Of a DNA stretch of 64,000 bases, positions 17,036 through 26,613 are shown piece after piece. The notes under the pieces were generated by a model. It was not told where the DNA came from and ran no database searches. It was given only the letters and a program-made list of their open reading frames with translations. The first letter of the stretch is position 1; every line of letters starts with the position of its first letter. A program made the position numbers and the translations under genes. Origin of the DNA: CALMFG01 sp963674805 (GTDB lineage: Bacteria; Bacillota; Clostridia; Christensenellales; CALMFG01); assembly GCA_963674805.2 (NCBI GenBank), contig CAXXNY010000026.1:124001-188000 (forward strand), in the 5' to 3' direction.

Positions 17036-18015
17036 TGCGGTCAAAGGTGTTTTCTGCGTTATATCATAACCGCGGTGAATTCGTTTCCGGCGAGGCACTT
17101 AGCGAAAAACTCAATATCTCGCGCGCCGCTGTGTCCAAGCACATCGCGGCACTAAAGGCTGACGGTGCTGTGATTGAGTCGGTCTCACACAAAGGCCACT
17201 GCATGACGGCACTGCCGGACAGGATGAAAGATTGCTATGTTCTGCCGCTTTTAAAGAATAAGAATCGCATCAGCGATTTTATTTGGGTAGATACGACTGA
17301 TTCAACGAATATTGCACTAAAGAAAATCGGTGAGCAGAAGGACGAAATCACGGTTTTAACCTGTGAAGACCAGCCAGGCGGTATAGGCCGCCGCGGGCGC
17401 TCATGGGCATCCAGCAGGCACAATGGTATTTATGTATCGTTTTTGGTAAAACCCGATATCCCGCCGTCTGACGCGTTTCAGATCACCTGTCTCGCTGCTG
17501 TCGCTCAGGTAAAAGCGATTGAAGAGACAACGGGATTGCGCGCAAAAATAAAATGGCCGAATGATATTGTCTCCCATCAAAAAAAGCTCAGCGGGACACT
17601 CACGGAAATGTCTTCGGACTTTGACGGTATCCGGTTTATCGTCTGCGGTATCGGCATCAATGTGAATCAGGGCTCATCGTTTTTTACGGGCGAAATTGCC
17701 AGCAAAGCGACTTCGCTTAAAATAGAAACCGGCAGGTCTATTGAAAGGCTGGAGTTGTTTGCCGCGTTCATCGATGCATTTATTGGCTATTATGATCAAT
17801 TTAAGCTGACCGGAGCGGATGCATTTATGGATGTTTACCGGTCCGGCAGCGCTGTAGTCGGACAGGAAGTGAACATTACGTCCGGCAACCAGATATTAAG
17901 CGGTATGGTTATTGATATCGACAAGAGCGGTGCATTGCTGTTAGATACCGGCAAGGAAACGCAGCGTGTGTTAGCCGGAGAAGTCTCACTGAGAGGAAAA
18001 GACGGATATGTATAA
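17035..18015 (+). CDS. birA: Biotin--protein ligase / biotin operon repressor BirA
   Basis: Activates biotin as biotinyl-AMP and attaches it to carboxylase lysines. Here it also has an N-terminal winged helix (SEKLNISRAAVSKHIAALKADG), so it probably represses biotin genes as group II BirA proteins do. The catalytic domain has GGIGRRGRSW and KWPNDI; a small C-terminal SH3-like domain follows (SGMVIDIDKSGALLLD). The start ATG 17035 overlaps the recX stop by one base; a GTG at 17032 is an alternative. SD GGAG. No biotin synthesis gene lies in the window. Confidence 0.94.
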   Translation: MRSKVFSALYHNRGEFVSGEALSEKLNISRAAVSKHIAALKADGAVIESVSHKGHCMTALPDRMKDCYVLPLLKNKNRISDFIWVDTTDSTNIALKKIGEQKDEITVLTCEDQPGGIGRRGRSWASSRHNGIYVSFLVKPDIPPSDAFQITCLAAVAQVKAIEETTGLRAKIKWPNDIVSHQKKLSGTLTEMSSDFDGIRFIVCGIGINVNQGSSFFTGEIASKATSLKIETGRSIERLELFAAFIDAFIGYYDQFKLTGADAFMDVYRSGSAVVGQEVNITSGNQILSGMVIDIDKSGALLLDTGKETQRVLAGEVSLRGKDGYV

Positions 18016-18928
18016 TAGTGAATACCAAATTAAGAATATAAAAATCGGGCATTATACGGACAGCGTTAACGGTACCGGCACAACGGTCGTGCTGGCCGAA
18101 AAAGGCGCTGTATTGGGCGCAAGCGTACGCGGCTCTGCTCCGGGTACACGCGAAACTGATTTGGCTGACCCAAAGAATGCGGTTGAAAAGGCGCATGCCG
18201 TTGTTTTATCCGGCGGCTCTGCTTACGGGCTTCAAAGCGCATCAGGCGTAATGCGCTATCTCGAAGAAAGACACATCGGTTTTAAAACCGCCGAAGCGGT
18301 TGTCCCAATTGTTCCGGCCGCTGTTTTATATGATTTAGGCTATCTGTCATCCGCCGTCCGGCCGGATGCGGATTTCGGATATCAGGCCTGTCTGGATGCC
18401 AAAACAGGCAATCCGGCTCAGGGTTCTGTCGGTGCCGGAGCAGGCGCGACCTGCGGTAAGATCATGGGCATTAAAAAAGCGGAAAAATCCGGGCTGGGTA
18501 TTGCTTCGGTTTCACTCGGCGGCGGTGTATATGTCGGCGCGGTGTTCGCGGCGAATCCGCTGGGCGAGATTTATGATTATCAGACACATGCGTTCATTTC
18601 CGGCCACCGCTCCCCCACTGCCGATGAGGTGTTTTTAAAAGGCCTTGGGGCCATTGTCCGGCCATCCAAGGGCGAAAATACAACGATCGGCGTAGTCTTT
18701 ACCAATGCCAAGCTCACAAAGGCTCAGGCAAATAAGCTGGCCGATATCTCGCATGACGGCATTGCCTTGAGTGTCCGTCCGTGCCATACAATGTATGACG
18801 GTGATACGATCTTTGCGCTCAGCGCAGACAACCGTATTTGTTTGTATGACCGAGTGCTCAACGCTGGCGTTCATGCCACAGCCATGGCGATTGCCAATGC
18901 CGCTTATGCTTCAAAGGATGCGTCATGA
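18008..18928 (+). CDS. P1 family peptidase (S58, DmpA/NylC-like)
   Basis: 306 residues of the N-terminal-nucleophile family that includes DmpA aminopeptidase and nylon hydrolase NylC. Landmarks: LSGGSAYGL, GSVGAGAGATCGK, and GENTTIGVV near residues 222-230, where family members self-cleave between Asn and Thr, making Thr225 the likely nucleophile. MYDGDTIFAL supplies the acidic pair. The natural substrate is unknown. It overlaps birA by 8 bases and acpS by 4, so it is translationally coupled on both sides. No signal peptide is seen. Confidence 0.88.
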   Translation: MYNSEYQIKNIKIGHYTDSVNGTGTTVVLAEKGAVLGASVRGSAPGTRETDLADPKNAVEKAHAVVLSGGSAYGLQSASGVMRYLEERHIGFKTAEAVVPIVPAAVLYDLGYLSSAVRPDADFGYQACLDAKTGNPAQGSVGAGAGATCGKIMGIKKAEKSGLGIASVSLGGGVYVGAVFAANPLGEIYDYQTHAFISGHRSPTADEVFLKGLGAIVRPSKGENTTIGVVFTNAKLTKAQANKLADISHDGIALSVRPCHTMYDGDTIFALSADNRICLYDRVLNAGVHATAMAIANAAYASKDAS

Positions 18929-19293
18929 TTATCGGCATCGGTCTTGATATTGTTGAAGTGGACCGTTTTAGAGAAAAGGGTACGGACCAGGCGTTTCTTG
19001 ACCGGTTGTTCAGTGAAAAAGAGCAGGCTATGTTCCGATCCCGAAAGGATCTCCCGAATGTGATTGCCGGGAATTTCGCCGCAAAAGAAGCGGTGATGAA
19101 GGCTTTCGGCGTCGGATTTTCTAGCGGATATTACCGGGAAATCGAAGTGTTACGCGAACCAAACGGAAAACCATATGTAGTTCTGTCCGGCACGGCTAAG
19201 CAGGCGTTTGCGGATCTCGGCGGAAAACAACTATTTATCAGTATCTCGAACTTAACCAGTATTGCCTGTGCTCAGGTGATTTTGGAAAAATAA
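18925..19293 (+). CDS. acpS: Holo-[acyl-carrier-protein] synthase
   Basis: Transfers phosphopantetheine from CoA to acyl carrier protein. 122 residues with the magnesium ligands Asp8 (GLDIVEVDRF) and Glu55 (FAAKEAVMKAFG). The ATGA overlap with the preceding peptidase gene implies coupled translation. Followed 19 bases later by nnr, the usual acpS-nnr pairing in Firmicutes. Confidence 0.96.
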   Translation: MIIGIGLDIVEVDRFREKGTDQAFLDRLFSEKEQAMFRSRKDLPNVIAGNFAAKEAVMKAFGVGFSSGYYREIEVLREPNGKPYVVLSGTAKQAFADLGGKQLFISISNLTSIACAQVILEK

Positions 19294-19312
19294 ACATAAG
19301 GAAGTGTCATGA

Positions 19313-20845
19313 ATGGAAGTCTTATTTGCGGATGAAATGAGAGCGCTTGACCAGGGTATGATTAAGGACAACATGATTCCGGGCATTGTGCTGATGGAAA
19401 ATGCGGCGGAAGGATTGTTTGACGCGTGCCTTGAATATGGCAGTGAATCCAGCCGGTTTCTGATTTTCTGCGGTCTCGGCAACAACGGCGGCGACGGATT
19501 TGCGCTTGCAAGAAAAATGATGACTGAAGGGTATCAGACTTCCGTTTTTTTAATGGGCCCGGTATCAGCACTTAAAGGCGACGCACAGCTGAATGCGGCT
19601 TATTTCATCAAATCTGGATTCTTACGTGAGGTCAACACCACCTTCGATGTGGATCAGGCATTACTGGGTATTACGGAATCCGACATTATCGTAGACGCCA
19701 TATTCGGGATTGGATTATCGCGTGATATTGAAGGATTGGTTCGGGATACCATTGATCTTATCAATAACTGCCCCGCCAAAGTCATCAGTGCTGATATTCC
19801 GTCCGGTATCAACGCGGATACCGGACAGATCATGGGTTCGGCGGTTCATGCGGACTTAACGCTGACCTTCCAGCATCCGAAACCGGGGCACTTTATTTAT
19901 CCCGGCCGTGATTTAAAAGGCCATCTCAGAGTCAAAAAAATCGGTATCGATCGGGATATCCATTTAAATAAACCCATTAAAATAAACGCGTATCCACGAG
20001 GCTCTGAGGAGCTGTCGATGCAGCAGCGCGACCATAATACGCATAAAGGCACCTATGGTAGTCTGGCGCTAATATGTGCCAGCCAAACCATGACAGGTGC
20101 CGGCATTATGGCCGCGAACGCGGCGCTTAAAGGCGGTGTAGGGCTTTTAAATATGTGTGTCCCTGCCTGCGTGGCGCCGGTCTTCCAATCGGCAGTGCCT
20201 CAGGCCATTACACTTTCCCTGCCGTCGGACGACGAAAGCTTTGATGACCGTGCTGTCCCTGCGCTTGACGATTTTATCGGCGTGATGGACGCGGTAGTTG
20301 TCGGCCCCGGAATCACAACCGGGGATGACGTGGCCCTTTTGGTCAGAAAGCTGATATCCTCTTATGACCTGCCCAAGGTCTTTGATGCGGATGCGCTTTC
20401 GATTATTGCAAAAAATCCTAAAATACTCGAAAATATCACCGGTGATGCGGTCTTTACGCCACATCCTAAAGAGTTCATGCGTTTGACCGGAATCCCTGTT
20501 AATGAAATTTTGAAGGACCCGATTCATCATGTGGCGGACTATGCCCGTATGAATAACGTCATTCTTTTATTAAAAGGCGCAACCACTTATATCGCAAGCC
20601 CCTACGGAGACGTCGCAATGGTGCTGACCGGCACGCCGGGCATGTCCAAAGGCGGCAGCGGCGATGTTCTGGCAGGGCTCATCGGCGCGCTGATGGCCCA
20701 GCAGTTTTCTGCCTATGATGCCGCTTTAATGGGCGCTTATATCGCAGGGATCGCCGGTGAGATGGCGGCCGCGGATATCGGCGAATATTCCATGACGCCG
20801 ATGGATACTGTTGAACAAATTGCACGGGCAATAGCCCTGATGTAA
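19313..20845 (+). CDS. nnr: Bifunctional NAD(P)H-hydrate epimerase / ADP-dependent dehydratase
   Basis: Repairs hydrated NAD(P)H. The N-terminal YjeF epimerase domain (about 1-210) shows GNNGGDGFALAR and SADIPSGINADTG. The C-terminal ribokinase-like dehydratase (about 230-505) has VVGPGI, FTPHPKEF and GTPGMSKGGSGDVLAG. 510 aa is the usual length for the fused form. SD AAGGAAG before ATG 19313. Last gene of the recX operon, ended by a strong terminator shared with htpG. Confidence 0.96.
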   Translation: MEVLFADEMRALDQGMIKDNMIPGIVLMENAAEGLFDACLEYGSESSRFLIFCGLGNNGGDGFALARKMMTEGYQTSVFLMGPVSALKGDAQLNAAYFIKSGFLREVNTTFDVDQALLGITESDIIVDAIFGIGLSRDIEGLVRDTIDLINNCPAKVISADIPSGINADTGQIMGSAVHADLTLTFQHPKPGHFIYPGRDLKGHLRVKKIGIDRDIHLNKPIKINAYPRGSEELSMQQRDHNTHKGTYGSLALICASQTMTGAGIMAANAALKGGVGLLNMCVPACVAPVFQSAVPQAITLSLPSDDESFDDRAVPALDDFIGVMDAVVVGPGITTGDDVALLVRKLISSYDLPKVFDADALSIIAKNPKILENITGDAVFTPHPKEFMRLTGIPVNEILKDPIHHVADYARMNNVILLLKGATTYIASPYGDVAMVLTGTPGMSKGGSGDVLAGLIGALMAQQFSAYDAALMGAYIAGIAGEMAAADIGEYSMTPMDTVEQIARAIALM

Positions 20846-20875
20846 AAAGAACCGCCTTTCGGCGGTTCTTTTTTT
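20846..20875. terminator. Bidirectional terminator, nnr / htpG
   Basis: Stem of about 11 bp (AAAGAACCGCC with its complement) with TTTC loop; T9 on the plus strand and T5 on the minus strand. Confidence 0.93.
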
Positions 20876-22756
20876 TTATTTGATTAATTTGCAGATATCG
20901 TTTGAGAACTCGACCGGATTTTTCACCGACAAGCCTTCCATCAAAAGCGCTTGGTTATACAACAGCTTCGTATACAATGCAAACTCATCTCCGCCCGCTT
21001 TCTGCGCTTTTTTAAGCGCCTCATAGACCGCATGGTCTGTGTTGATTTCCAGAATGCGCTCGGCTTTGACATCCTGGCTGTTCGGCATGGTCTTTAACAC
21101 CTTTTCCATCTCAATCGTCAGCCCGCCTTCGCTCGACAGGCAGACCGGAGTGGATTTTAACCGTTTGGATGCGATGACCTTGGTGACTTCGTCGCCTAAG
21201 ACTTTTTTCATTGCTTCAAACAGCGCTTCGTTTTCCTTTGTTACTTCTTCCGAAGGCTGATCATCATCTTTTTCTTCAATCCCGAGATCACCGCTGGAGA
21301 CGGATTTAAACGCCTTTTCTTCATATTCGGATAAAATATTAATCGCAAACTCGTCCACGTCTTCGGTGAAATACAGGATTTCCATCCCCTCATCCGCAAC
21401 ACGCTCGGTTTGCGGCATCAGGTCAATCTGTTCCACGCTTTCTCCGGACGCATAATAAATATACTTTTGGTCTGCTTTCATGCGTGAGACATATTCCGCC
21501 AGCGTGACCTGCTTCTTCTCGGTCGAAGAATAAAACATCAGCAGGTCTTTTAATTCATCTTTATTGGCGCCGAATTGGTCATATACGCCGTATTTCAGCT
21601 GTCTGCCGAATGATTTATAAAACTCCTCATAATCCTCGCGGTTGTCCTTCAGCATCTTTAACAGCTCGGATTTAATCTTGCTGTTGATATTTTTTGCGAT
21701 CACTTTCAGTTGCCGGTCATGCTGCAACAGTTCGCGCGAGATATTAAGCGATAAGTCTTCCGAATCCACCATGCCCTGAATAAAGCTGAAATAGTCGGGC
21801 AGTAAATCGCCGCACTTTTTCATAATCAGGACGCCGTTGGCATACAATTCCAGACCTTTTTCAAACTCTTTGGTATAAAAATCAAACGGGGTCTGCTTAG
21901 GGATATAAATAATCGCTGTATAGCGGGTCAGGCCTTCCGCCTTGATATGCAGATGGCGCGCCGGCTTATCGAATCCATAGTGTTTTTCGAAATAGAAGTT
22001 TTCGTAGTCTTCATCCTTCAGTTCGTTTTTATTTTTACGCCAGATGGGCACCATGCTGTTAACGGTTTGTTCCTCAACAACCGTATCATATTCCCCTTCT
22101 TTATCTTCCTTGGGGACGGATGTGGTCACATCCATCTTGATTGGGTAGCGGATAAAATCCGAGTATTTTTTGACCAGGGATTTAACCCGGTATTCCTCTA
22201 AATATTCATCATAATTTTCGTCTTCTGTATTATCCTTGATATAGATAACGATATCCGTGCCGACAGTATCCTTTTGCGCCGTGCTGACCGAATAACCGTC
22301 TGCACCTTCGGACACCCACTGGTACGCTTCCTCGCTGCCCAGTGCGCGGCTGGTGACGACTACTTTCTTCGCAACCATGAACGCCGAATAAAACCCGACG
22401 CCGAACTGCCCGATAATATCATAATCCTCCGACTGTTCAACCTCTGATTTAAACTGGAGCGATCCGCTCTTTGCGATGACCCCGAGGTTATCAGAGAGTT
22501 CTTCTTTTGTCATTCCGATGCCGGTATCGCTGATCTTAAAAATACGGTTTTCTTTATCAAGCATGATTTTGATATAATAATCATCCTTGTTGAAACTCAT
22601 ATTTTCATCCGAAAGCGCTTTATAATAAATCTTGTCAATCGCATCGCTCGCATTAGAGATCAGCTCACGAATGAAGATTTCTTTATGTGTGTAGATGGAA
22701 TGAATCATTAAATCCAGCAACCGCTTGGATTCCGCTTTAAACTGTTTTTTTGCCAT
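20876..22756 (-). CDS. htpG: Chaperone HtpG (Hsp90)
   Basis: 626 residues. GHKL ATPase motifs: ELISNASDAIDK, DTGIGMT, IGQFGVGFYSAFMVA. The middle domain has SLNISRELLQHDRQLK; the C-terminal dimerisation domain has KRLKSTPVCLSS. Acts in the cytoplasm on near-native clients. SD AAAGGAAAG before ATG 22756. No CIRCE upstream; a TTGACA lies about 80 bases before the start. Single gene. Confidence 0.97.
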   Translation of the reverse strand: MAKKQFKAESKRLLDLMIHSIYTHKEIFIRELISNASDAIDKIYYKALSDENMSFNKDDYYIKIMLDKENRIFKISDTGIGMTKEELSDNLGVIAKSGSLQFKSEVEQSEDYDIIGQFGVGFYSAFMVAKKVVVTSRALGSEEAYQWVSEGADGYSVSTAQKDTVGTDIVIYIKDNTEDENYDEYLEEYRVKSLVKKYSDFIRYPIKMDVTTSVPKEDKEGEYDTVVEEQTVNSMVPIWRKNKNELKDEDYENFYFEKHYGFDKPARHLHIKAEGLTRYTAIIYIPKQTPFDFYTKEFEKGLELYANGVLIMKKCGDLLPDYFSFIQGMVDSEDLSLNISRELLQHDRQLKVIAKNINSKIKSELLKMLKDNREDYEEFYKSFGRQLKYGVYDQFGANKDELKDLLMFYSSTEKKQVTLAEYVSRMKADQKYIYYASGESVEQIDLMPQTERVADEGMEILYFTEDVDEFAINILSEYEEKAFKSVSSGDLGIEEKDDDQPSEEVTKENEALFEAMKKVLGDEVTKVIASKRLKSTPVCLSSEGGLTIEMEKVLKTMPNSQDVKAERILEINTDHAVYEALKKAQKAGGDEFALYTKLLYNQALLMEGLSVKNPVEFSNDICKLIK

Positions 22757-22808
22757 GTTTACTTTCCTTTCTTATGTCTTTTACGGCAAGCGAAGAACAT
22801 GCCAATAT

Positions 22809-22838
22809 ATAATTTAACATTTTTTGTCGATTTGTCAA
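22809..22838 (-). promoter_or_regulatory. Possible htpG promoter
   Basis: Minus strand: perfect -35 TTGACA (22833-22838); the best -10 at 18 bases is AATTAT (22809-22814), which is poor. Confidence 0.4.
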
Positions 22839-22861
22839 TTGAATTGGGTGCCTAAAAAGGA

Positions 22862-23359
22862 TTATTGCCGGTTTATATCCGGTATCATCATGGTTAAGAC
22901 CATCTTGCCTGTTTCGGTCTTAAAGCGTTTTTCCATAGCTGTATGATAAGCGCTCTCTTTGGTCTTCTCTTCATCAAGATTGACGATCAAATCCGCTTCA
23001 ATCAGCGTCTGATGGTCAATGCCGAAGTCGGCATTATAGGTATGGTGTTTGGCAATTAAGAAGCATACGCGTGCAATAATAAGTTCGCTGTAATGAAGTG
23101 ATTCCAAAATACGCCGTGCAATCAGCGGGCCTTCGATCTCCTGATATTTACCCGCGTTTGAATTATATTTTTCTTCGGCGGCATGAATCCCGATATCATG
23201 CAGGATGGATGCAATCACGGCACACTCACGTTTAAAGCTGTCTTCGATTTCCGCATCCGCAATCAGGCTTGTCAGCGCAAAAACTTTAAGCGCATGGTTA
23301 ATGCGCTTAGGGTCGTTTTTATTCACTTCGATCATTTTTTGAATTATTTTCGTATGCAT
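22862..23359 (-). CDS. HD-domain phosphohydrolase of unknown substrate
   Basis: 165 residues with an HD-type site: RINHALKVFALT, then ILHDIGIHAAE, then AKHHTYNAD, then EADLIVNLDEE. Such short stand-alone HD proteins are predicted metal-dependent phosphohydrolases. No partner domain or signal peptide. The ATG at 23359 has no recognisable SD; a second Met (MIEVNKNDPKR) lies eight residues later. The preceding 120 bases are AT-rich and hold a possible TTGAAA/TATTTA promoter, so it may not belong to the glycan cluster upstream. Confidence 0.7.
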   Translation of the reverse strand: MHTKIIQKMIEVNKNDPKRINHALKVFALTSLIADAEIEDSFKRECAVIASILHDIGIHAAEEKYNSNAGKYQEIEGPLIARRILESLHYSELIIARVCFLIAKHHTYNADFGIDHQTLIEADLIVNLDEEKTKESAYHTAMEKRFKTETGKMVLTMMIPDINRQ

Positions 23360-23482
23360 GCGTTTTTTTCATAAGCCATAGATTTTTAATTGAGATTCTC
23401 AAAAAAAGACTTATATTAAATATAAACACCCTGTATTATTTTCAAACGAAAATTTATTTATTATTTCAACTTTTTTTAATTT

Positions 23483-24433
23483 TTACTTTTCTTCTTTGTC
23501 GTACTCGATTTTCTTAAGCCGGTATAGGATTTCTTCGTTGATTTTCCGGTTCGCCGCAACCGCGTCGGCAATCATGCCAAAGATACCGAGCTGGAATGCA
23601 ATTAAGACCAGCAGCACGCCCAACAGCAAAGACTGCACATGTCCGCCGCCGTCACCGGTGAAGAAAAAGCATAAATACCTGATCAATACCGCAAGCCCGG
23701 CTAAAAGAAATACGATGCTGGTTGTGCCGAACAGTTTTAGGGGTGCGACCTGCGCAAAGGTGCGAATAATCGTCGTGCCTGATTTTTTGATATAGTTGCC
23801 CATGCTCTTAAACAGTCGGGATTCTCTCAGCTTGTCATTGGTTCTGATCTTCACATTTGAAACCGCCATTTTCTGGCGTCCAGCCAATATGATGGTTTCC
23901 AGTGTATAGGAATATTCTCCGATGATATTCAGCTTCATCGCCGCGTCTCTGGAGTATGCGCGAAATCCGCTGGTGGTGTCCATGACTTCACTCTGCCCAG
24001 CCGCACGCACGACCGAGCTGCCGAACTTCTGCAGTTTTTTCTTCAGCGAAGAAAAATGGGCGATTTTATCGGTCTGTCGGTCACCGACGACAAAATCCGC
24101 TTTTTTATCGATAATCGGCTGTACCAAAAGCGGAATATCATAACCGCAGTATTGGTTATCGCCGTCAGTATTAACAATAATATCAGCGCCTAGACGTAAT
24201 GCTGCGTCAATACCAGTCATAAAAGCTTTTGCGAGACCGGAATTCTTTTTCAGTTTTACGATATGATGGATGCCGAGGTCTCTTGCAACCTCAACAGTTT
24301 TATCCTTGCTGCCGTCGTCAATAATCATGTATTCAATAACATCGATGCCGTCAATCTTTTTCGGCAGATCATTAAACGTTACCGGAAGGGTTTCCTCTTC
24401 GTTATAACAAGGTATTTGTATAATCAGTTTCAT
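23483..24433 (-). CDS. Membrane-anchored family 2 glycosyltransferase (DPM/GtrB-like)
   Basis: 316 residues. The GT2 domain (1-220) has PCYNEEETL, IDDGSKDKT, NTDGDNQY and a SGFRAYSR acceptor-side motif. Two C-terminal membrane segments follow (about 235-255 and 270-295), as in enzymes that load a sugar onto polyprenyl phosphate. ATG 24433 has SD GGAGG; a GTG 12 bases earlier lies inside the SD. It follows the YbhN-like gene by 19 bases and ugd, so it may use UDP-glucuronate or UDP-glucose; this is inference. Confidence 0.8.
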   Translation of the reverse strand: MKLIIQIPCYNEEETLPVTFNDLPKKIDGIDVIEYMIIDDGSKDKTVEVARDLGIHHIVKLKKNSGLAKAFMTGIDAALRLGADIIVNTDGDNQYCGYDIPLLVQPIIDKKADFVVGDRQTDKIAHFSSLKKKLQKFGSSVVRAAGQSEVMDTTSGFRAYSRDAAMKLNIIGEYSYTLETIILAGRQKMAVSNVKIRTNDKLRESRLFKSMGNYIKKSGTTIIRTFAQVAPLKLFGTTSIVFLLAGLAVLIRYLCFFFTGDGGGHVQSLLLGVLLVLIAFQLGIFGMIADAVAANRKINEEILYRLKKIEYDKEEK

Positions 24434-24452
24434 TTTATCCTCCACACCACAA

Positions 24453-25385
24453 TCAGTCTTGTACTGCTGCTGTATTTGTTTTTCCTTTTCGTATCCGTTT
24501 CACCGCAAGATTCATCAAAAACGATAACACATCGCCGATAATCGTGCATATCCGGTAGACAATGCCGACCAGCAGGATATCCGCTTCTCCCATCAATCCG
24601 CCTAATAAAATAATCAGTGTCGCCTCCCTGACTCCCATACCTCCTGGTGCGCCGGGCGTAATGAATCCGACCAGCCAGGATATGATATAGACGCCGGACA
24701 GCATCAGCACCAAGGGCTTGATAGACTCGAAGTCTACCAAAACATATAGGATCGCAACAAAGCACAGCGCATATATCGCGTATACAACCGCGTCGATAAT
24801 AATTACAATCCAGGTTTTCTGCCAAAGCGCTTTTAATGTCACAGTATCCTTAAACTTGATAAACACCACAGCCAGCGCCGCAATAACGACCACGGTGACG
24901 GCAATAATCACCGGGATGACATACCAGTTATCAGACGCGTCAATCAGCTTTAAAAACGGCTCCAGTGCAAGCGCCGCAATCATGGCCATTGCAACCACAA
25001 CCTTTAACCCGACTTCAAAGAAAGTCGCAAACAGCAATTGCTTATTTGAAAGCCCGTATTTCACGCCGATAATATTGCGCCCTGCAAAGTGCATCACATT
25101 ACCCGGAAGGTATTTCGCGATGTTGGACGACACATAAACATCCATAATCTCATGGGTGTTCACATCCTGCGCCCCGAGCATCTTCAAAGTCTCGCGGTAT
25201 GCAAATCCGCTTAAATAGACCGTTACAGCGATTAAAACTGACGCAATCGCAACCGCAATGCTGACATTCGGATTCAGCAGAATTTTATAATCAATATCAA
25301 TCGTCACCAGTTTATAGATGACATAACCGAGGCAAAGCACGGTAAAGATATTGACAATGATTTTTACAACTTTATTTTTCATCAT
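24453..25385 (-). CDS. YbhN/UPF0104-like multispanning membrane protein
   Basis: 310 residues with about seven or eight hydrophobic segments. Resembles the transmembrane part of lysyl-phosphatidylglycerol synthase (UPF0104): VYVSSNIAKYLPGNVMHFAGR, and late SWLVGFITPGAPGGMGVREAT. Members are found with glycosyltransferases and may flip or handle lipid-linked sugars, but the role is unproven. Starts three bases after the ugd stop with no visible SD, so translation probably depends on coupling. Two tandem Met codons (25385, 25382) could serve as start. Confidence 0.78.
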   Translation of the reverse strand: MMKNKVVKIIVNIFTVLCLGYVIYKLVTIDIDYKILLNPNVSIAVAIASVLIAVTVYLSGFAYRETLKMLGAQDVNTHEIMDVYVSSNIAKYLPGNVMHFAGRNIIGVKYGLSNKQLLFATFFEVGLKVVVAMAMIAALALEPFLKLIDASDNWYVIPVIIAVTVVVIAALAVVFIKFKDTVTLKALWQKTWIVIIIDAVVYAIYALCFVAILYVLVDFESIKPLVLMLSGVYIISWLVGFITPGAPGGMGVREATLIILLGGLMGEADILLVGIVYRICTIIGDVLSFLMNLAVKRIRKGKTNTAAVQD

Positions 25386-25388
25386 AGA

Positions 25389-26555
25389 TTAATTATTGTT
25401 GAATATATCGCGGGTATAGACCTTATCCATTACGTCTTTTAATTCATCCGACATGCGGTTTGTGATAATCAAATCGCTCTTTTGTTTCAGCGCTTCAATG
25501 TCATTCATCACCACCGCACCCATAAAGTCTTCGGTCTTAAGCGTCGGTTCATAAACATATACAGTGATGCCTTTTGCCGCAAGCCGCCTTAAGATGCCCA
25601 GCACTGCGGATGAACGTATATTATCGGAATCCTTTTTCATGGTCAGCCGGAAAATCCCAACTGTTTTTGGATTGCGTTTTAAAATCATTTCCGTGATATG
25701 GTCTTTACGCGTCCGGTTCGCCTCCACTACAGCGCCGATGATTTCGTTCGGTACATCAGAATAATTCGCCATCAGCTGTTTGGTGTCCTTTGGCAGACAG
25801 TATCCGCCGTATCCAAACGACGGGTTATTGTAATAATCACCGATTCTCGGGTCATATCCGATACCTTTGATGATATCTTTTGTGTTTAGACCTTTCATTT
25901 CGGCATAAGTATCCAGCTCGTTAAAATAGGCGATTCTCAGTGCCAGAAAGGTGTTCGCGAACAGTTTCACCGCCTCAGCTTCCGTTGTATCGGTAAACAC
26001 GACCGGCGCATCCTTTTTAAGCGCACCGGATAAGAACAAATCCCTGATCTTTTCCGCACGCTTAGATTTTTCTCCGATTACAATGCGGGTCGGGTATAGA
26101 TTATCATAAAGCGCACGCCCTTCCCGCAAAAACTCCGGAACAAAGATAATCCGGTCGGTTTGATAGCGTTCGCGCGCTTTTTCAACATATCCTACCGGAA
26201 TAGTGGATTTGATTATCATCACTGCATGGTCGTTACAAGCCACCGCCTGTTCGAGAACAGTCTCAATTGACGAAGTATCAAAATAATTGGTTTCAGGGTC
26301 ATAATTGGTAGGTGTCGCAATAATAATATAATCCGCATCCTCAAAAACGCCGGCTGCATCAGCGGTGACGGTCAGGTTAAGCGCTTTATTCGAAAGATAC
26401 TCCTGAATATCCTCATCCGCTATCGGCGATACTTTGTTTTGTATCTGCCGGACCTTTTCTTCTATGATATCATATGCCGTAACTTCATGGTGCTGTGCCA
26501 ACAGCACTGCGTTTGATAAGCCGACATATCCCAGCCCCGCTACCGTGATTTTCAT
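25389..26555 (-). CDS. ugd: UDP-glucose 6-dehydrogenase
   Basis: Oxidises UDP-glucose to UDP-glucuronate with NAD. 388 residues: Rossmann motif AGLGYVGLSNA, ATPTNYD, STIPVGY, EFLREG and the catalytic cysteine in GYGGYCLPKDT. The C-terminus (NRMSDELKDV, VYTRD) matches the short form common in anaerobes. I start at ATG 26555 (MKITVAGLGY) with SD AAAGAGA. First gene of a three-gene cluster with the YbhN-like protein and the GT2, pointing to a glucuronate-containing surface glycan or glycolipid. Confidence 0.9.
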   Translation of the reverse strand: MKITVAGLGYVGLSNAVLLAQHHEVTAYDIIEEKVRQIQNKVSPIADEDIQEYLSNKALNLTVTADAAGVFEDADYIIIATPTNYDPETNYFDTSSIETVLEQAVACNDHAVMIIKSTIPVGYVEKARERYQTDRIIFVPEFLREGRALYDNLYPTRIVIGEKSKRAEKIRDLFLSGALKKDAPVVFTDTTEAEAVKLFANTFLALRIAYFNELDTYAEMKGLNTKDIIKGIGYDPRIGDYYNNPSFGYGGYCLPKDTKQLMANYSDVPNEIIGAVVEANRTRKDHITEMILKRNPKTVGIFRLTMKKDSDNIRSSAVLGILRRLAAKGITVYVYEPTLKTEDFMGAVVMNDIEALKQKSDLIITNRMSDELKDVMDKVYTRDIFNNN

Positions 26556-26607
26556 GTTATCGTCTCTTTCATCTTTTTCATGCCACACGTTAAACTCACG
26601 CTAAAAC

Positions 26608-26613
26608 ATTATA
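26608..26613 (-). promoter_or_regulatory. -10 box before ugd
   Basis: TATAAT on the minus strand about 53 bases upstream of the ugd start; no convincing -35. Confidence 0.4.
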
